A DNA stretch of 38,888 bases from contig NZ_QGGO01000042.1 of assembly GCF_003148625.1 (NCBI RefSeq), positions 1 through 38,888 on the forward strand, in the 5' to 3' direction. The DNA is from Arcicella aurantiaca (lineage in GTDB: Bacteria; Bacteroidota; Bacteroidia; Cytophagales; Spirosomataceae). The position numbers were made by a program, and so were the translations under genes. The notes beneath the pieces are model-generated. The model was not told the origin of the DNA and searched no databases. It saw only the letters and a list, made by a program, of their open reading frames with translations. Positions within the stretch are counted from its first letter, which is position 1. The number at the start of each line of letters is the position of its first letter. Positions 38,601-38,888 of the stretch are shown piece after piece.

Positions 38601-38888
38601 ATCGTTTCGCCTACATTTGGATTCGTTTTAGAAACTAATTTCTCTAAACTTAAATCGGCTGTTTTGGGCGTAAGTGTTGCATTTCCTGTATCATCCTGAC
38701 CGTCTTCTGTTCCGGTATTTGGTTGACTGTCTGGGTCGAATTGGTCGCTTTTACTTACTTCCGCTTTATTGACTACGGACAAGGCTGTCCGTACGACACA
38801 TACAAATGTCAGCGTTTTTGTTCCAACACCTAAACTTGATATTTGACTTGTTAAAGTGCTACCTGATAATTGGAAATCGCTTGAACTT
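20669..38888 (-). CDS. Giant T9SS-secreted repeat adhesin (43 DUF11 repeats visible), 5' end beyond window
   Basis: The frame is open from the right edge to the TAA at 20669-20671 (6,073 codons). The first in-window residues read [20 protein letters not shown], mid-repeat, so the true start lies outside. There are 42 complete and one partial DUF11 (TIGR01451-like) repeats of about 130 aa. Each opens with ADLSLxKxVSNxxPNVGDxVTYTI and passes through AGPxxATNVxVKDxLPxGLxFVSS. Each ends in an Asp-rich [9 protein letters not shown]..DGQDD linker that looks suited to calcium. Three Cys-rich Ig/PKD-like modules follow (about 21480-22215), then a divergent repeat and a type B sorting domain. Role: a surface adhesin or gliding-type filament (inference). 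Palindromes and octamer repeats are embedded in frame. Confidence 0.9.
   Translation of the reverse strand, partial: [6072 protein letters not shown]
20672..20950 (-). other. T9SS type B C-terminal sorting domain (CHU_C/gliding-associated)
   Basis: The last 93 codons of the adhesin read [20 protein letters not shown], then [23 protein letters not shown], then [12 protein letters not shown], ending RSMTLMR. The [12 protein letters not shown] and IYNRWGxxVY...WDG motifs are those of the type B domain used by SprB-like substrates, which depend on PorP/SprF partners for export. Confidence 0.95.
21480..22215 (-). other. Three cysteine-rich Ig/PKD-like modules in the adhesin
   Basis: Three modules of about 75-85 aa share CxGxxxWSxGxxGxxI ([33 protein letters not shown]), flanking pairs of Cys (ICKGD/LCVGE, CQSGTCK/CELNTCK) and a terminal strand. 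They sit between the last standard DUF11 repeat and the sorting region. Disulphides in a secreted protein are plausible. The ligand is unknown. Confidence 0.75.
24376..24396 (-). repeat. In-gene palindrome class A (encodes SSTDFSLS), representative
   Basis: On the coding strand it is GTAGC followed by ACAGACT-TC-AGTCTGT, a perfect 7-bp stem, read in the frame AGT AGC ACA GAC. Other copies are at 30679-30699 (stem changed to ACAGGCT/AGCCTGT on both arms), 33769-33789, 34153-34168 and 36901-36921. Degenerate copies are at 25930-25950 and about 32619. One copy at 24778-24814 is split by a class C insert. All lie just after the FVSS strand of a DUF11 repeat. Confidence 0.8.
29805..29827 (-). repeat. 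In-gene palindrome class B (before the NKAEI strand), representative
   Basis: On the coding strand it is GTAGC, then ACAGGTT-TCCC-AACCTGT, read GTA GCA CAG GTT. An identical copy is at 32145-32167. Variants with the same 7-4-7 geometry are at 33270-33292 (ACGGATT stem), 33678-33700 (ACGGGTT/AACCTGT), 28215-28232 (ACGTACA/TGTCCGT) and 38775-38792 (ACGGACA/TGTCCGT). They encode QVSQPV, RIAQSV, RVSQPV or RTALSV in place of an equal-length segment of other repeats. Confidence 0.8.
36512..36535 (-). repeat. In-gene insert class C (GTPA-coding mini-palindrome), representative
   Basis: The coding strand carries GTAGCACAGGAACGCCTGCC, with the small palindrome CAGGAACGCCTG, adding about 12-15 nt that encode GTPA plus one residue. 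Copies lie near 24794, 26356, 26752, 29632, 31852, 34552, 35341, 37682 and 38219. Eight are in the loop after FVS(S). Two (29632 and 38219) are in a different loop, just before PNVGD. Confidence 0.8.
37964..38000 (-). repeat. In-gene octamer insert class D ([10 protein letters not shown]), representative
   Basis: The plus strand reads in units of 7-8 nt (gtgaatta, gtgaatt, gtgagtta, gtgattg), encoding [10 protein letters not shown] before the NKAEI strand. Related inserts are at 23489-23527 (tatgagttatgagtg units, encoding [10 protein letters not shown]), 26213-26240, 30541-30592, 31350-31383 and weakly 36389-36408. They lengthen this loop by a whole number of codons. Confidence 0.75.

Noticed and set aside
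38780-38782. TTG at 38780-38782 as the start of the giant gene
   Set aside because: The same frame continues upstream to the window edge with typical repeat sequence ([12 protein letters not shown]), so the gene begins outside the window.

Overview
The window looks like a chromosomal segment of a Bacteroidota bacterium, most likely of the order Cytophagales (inference). Supporting signs are the AT-rich composition, a type IX secretion (T9SS) type B sorting domain, a PorP/SprF-family protein, DUF1080 and Gfo/Idh/MocA carbohydrate genes, and two exact matches to the Bacteroidota -7 promoter element TAnnTTTG.

Layout. Positions 1-1915 hold the 5' part of an IS630-like transposase, an unrecognised 236-aa protein, a small gene remnant and a yigZ-type gene. 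Positions 2149-14062 form a carbohydrate locus in two divergent halves. Leftward are a two-domain DUF1080 protein, a GH3 enzyme, a stop-interrupted gene and a Tat-exported Gfo/Idh oxidoreductase. Rightward are two aldo/keto reductases, a GH9 cellulase-type enzyme, a bicupin and a TIM-barrel sugar isomerase/epimerase. Together they fit breakdown of a beta-glucan or beta-glucoside, possibly with a 3-keto-glycoside branch. Positions 14439-16242 are a tight three-gene alkylation-repair operon: a 2OG-Fe(II) oxygenase, a stand-alone Ada metal-binding-like protein and an AraC/methyltransferase Ada. A TAnnTTTG element framed by an inverted repeat precedes it. Positions 16322-17670 hold a PorP/SprF-like protein and a SemiSWEET transporter. 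Positions 18217-20022 encode a GHKL ATPase with a PD-(D/E)XK-like C-terminus, a candidate defence protein.

Positions 20669-38888, nearly half the window, are a single leftward reading frame that continues past the right edge. Its 6,073 visible codons encode 43 DUF11-type repeats (one partial), three Cys-rich Ig/PKD-like modules and a T9SS type B C-terminal domain. It is probably a giant surface adhesin secreted with help from a PorP/SprF-like partner.

The most unusual feature is at the DNA level. The window is full of short palindromes with a GTAGC/GTAAC-like 5' flank, resembling REP elements, some paired head-to-head like REPINs. The same architecture recurs in frame inside the giant adhesin gene. 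There, stems of unrelated sequence keep the same geometry at the same place in the protein repeat, with paired compensatory changes that alter amino acids. Octameric simple repeats (ACTCAnnn/nnnTGAGT) likewise occur both between genes and as in-frame inserts in the adhesin.
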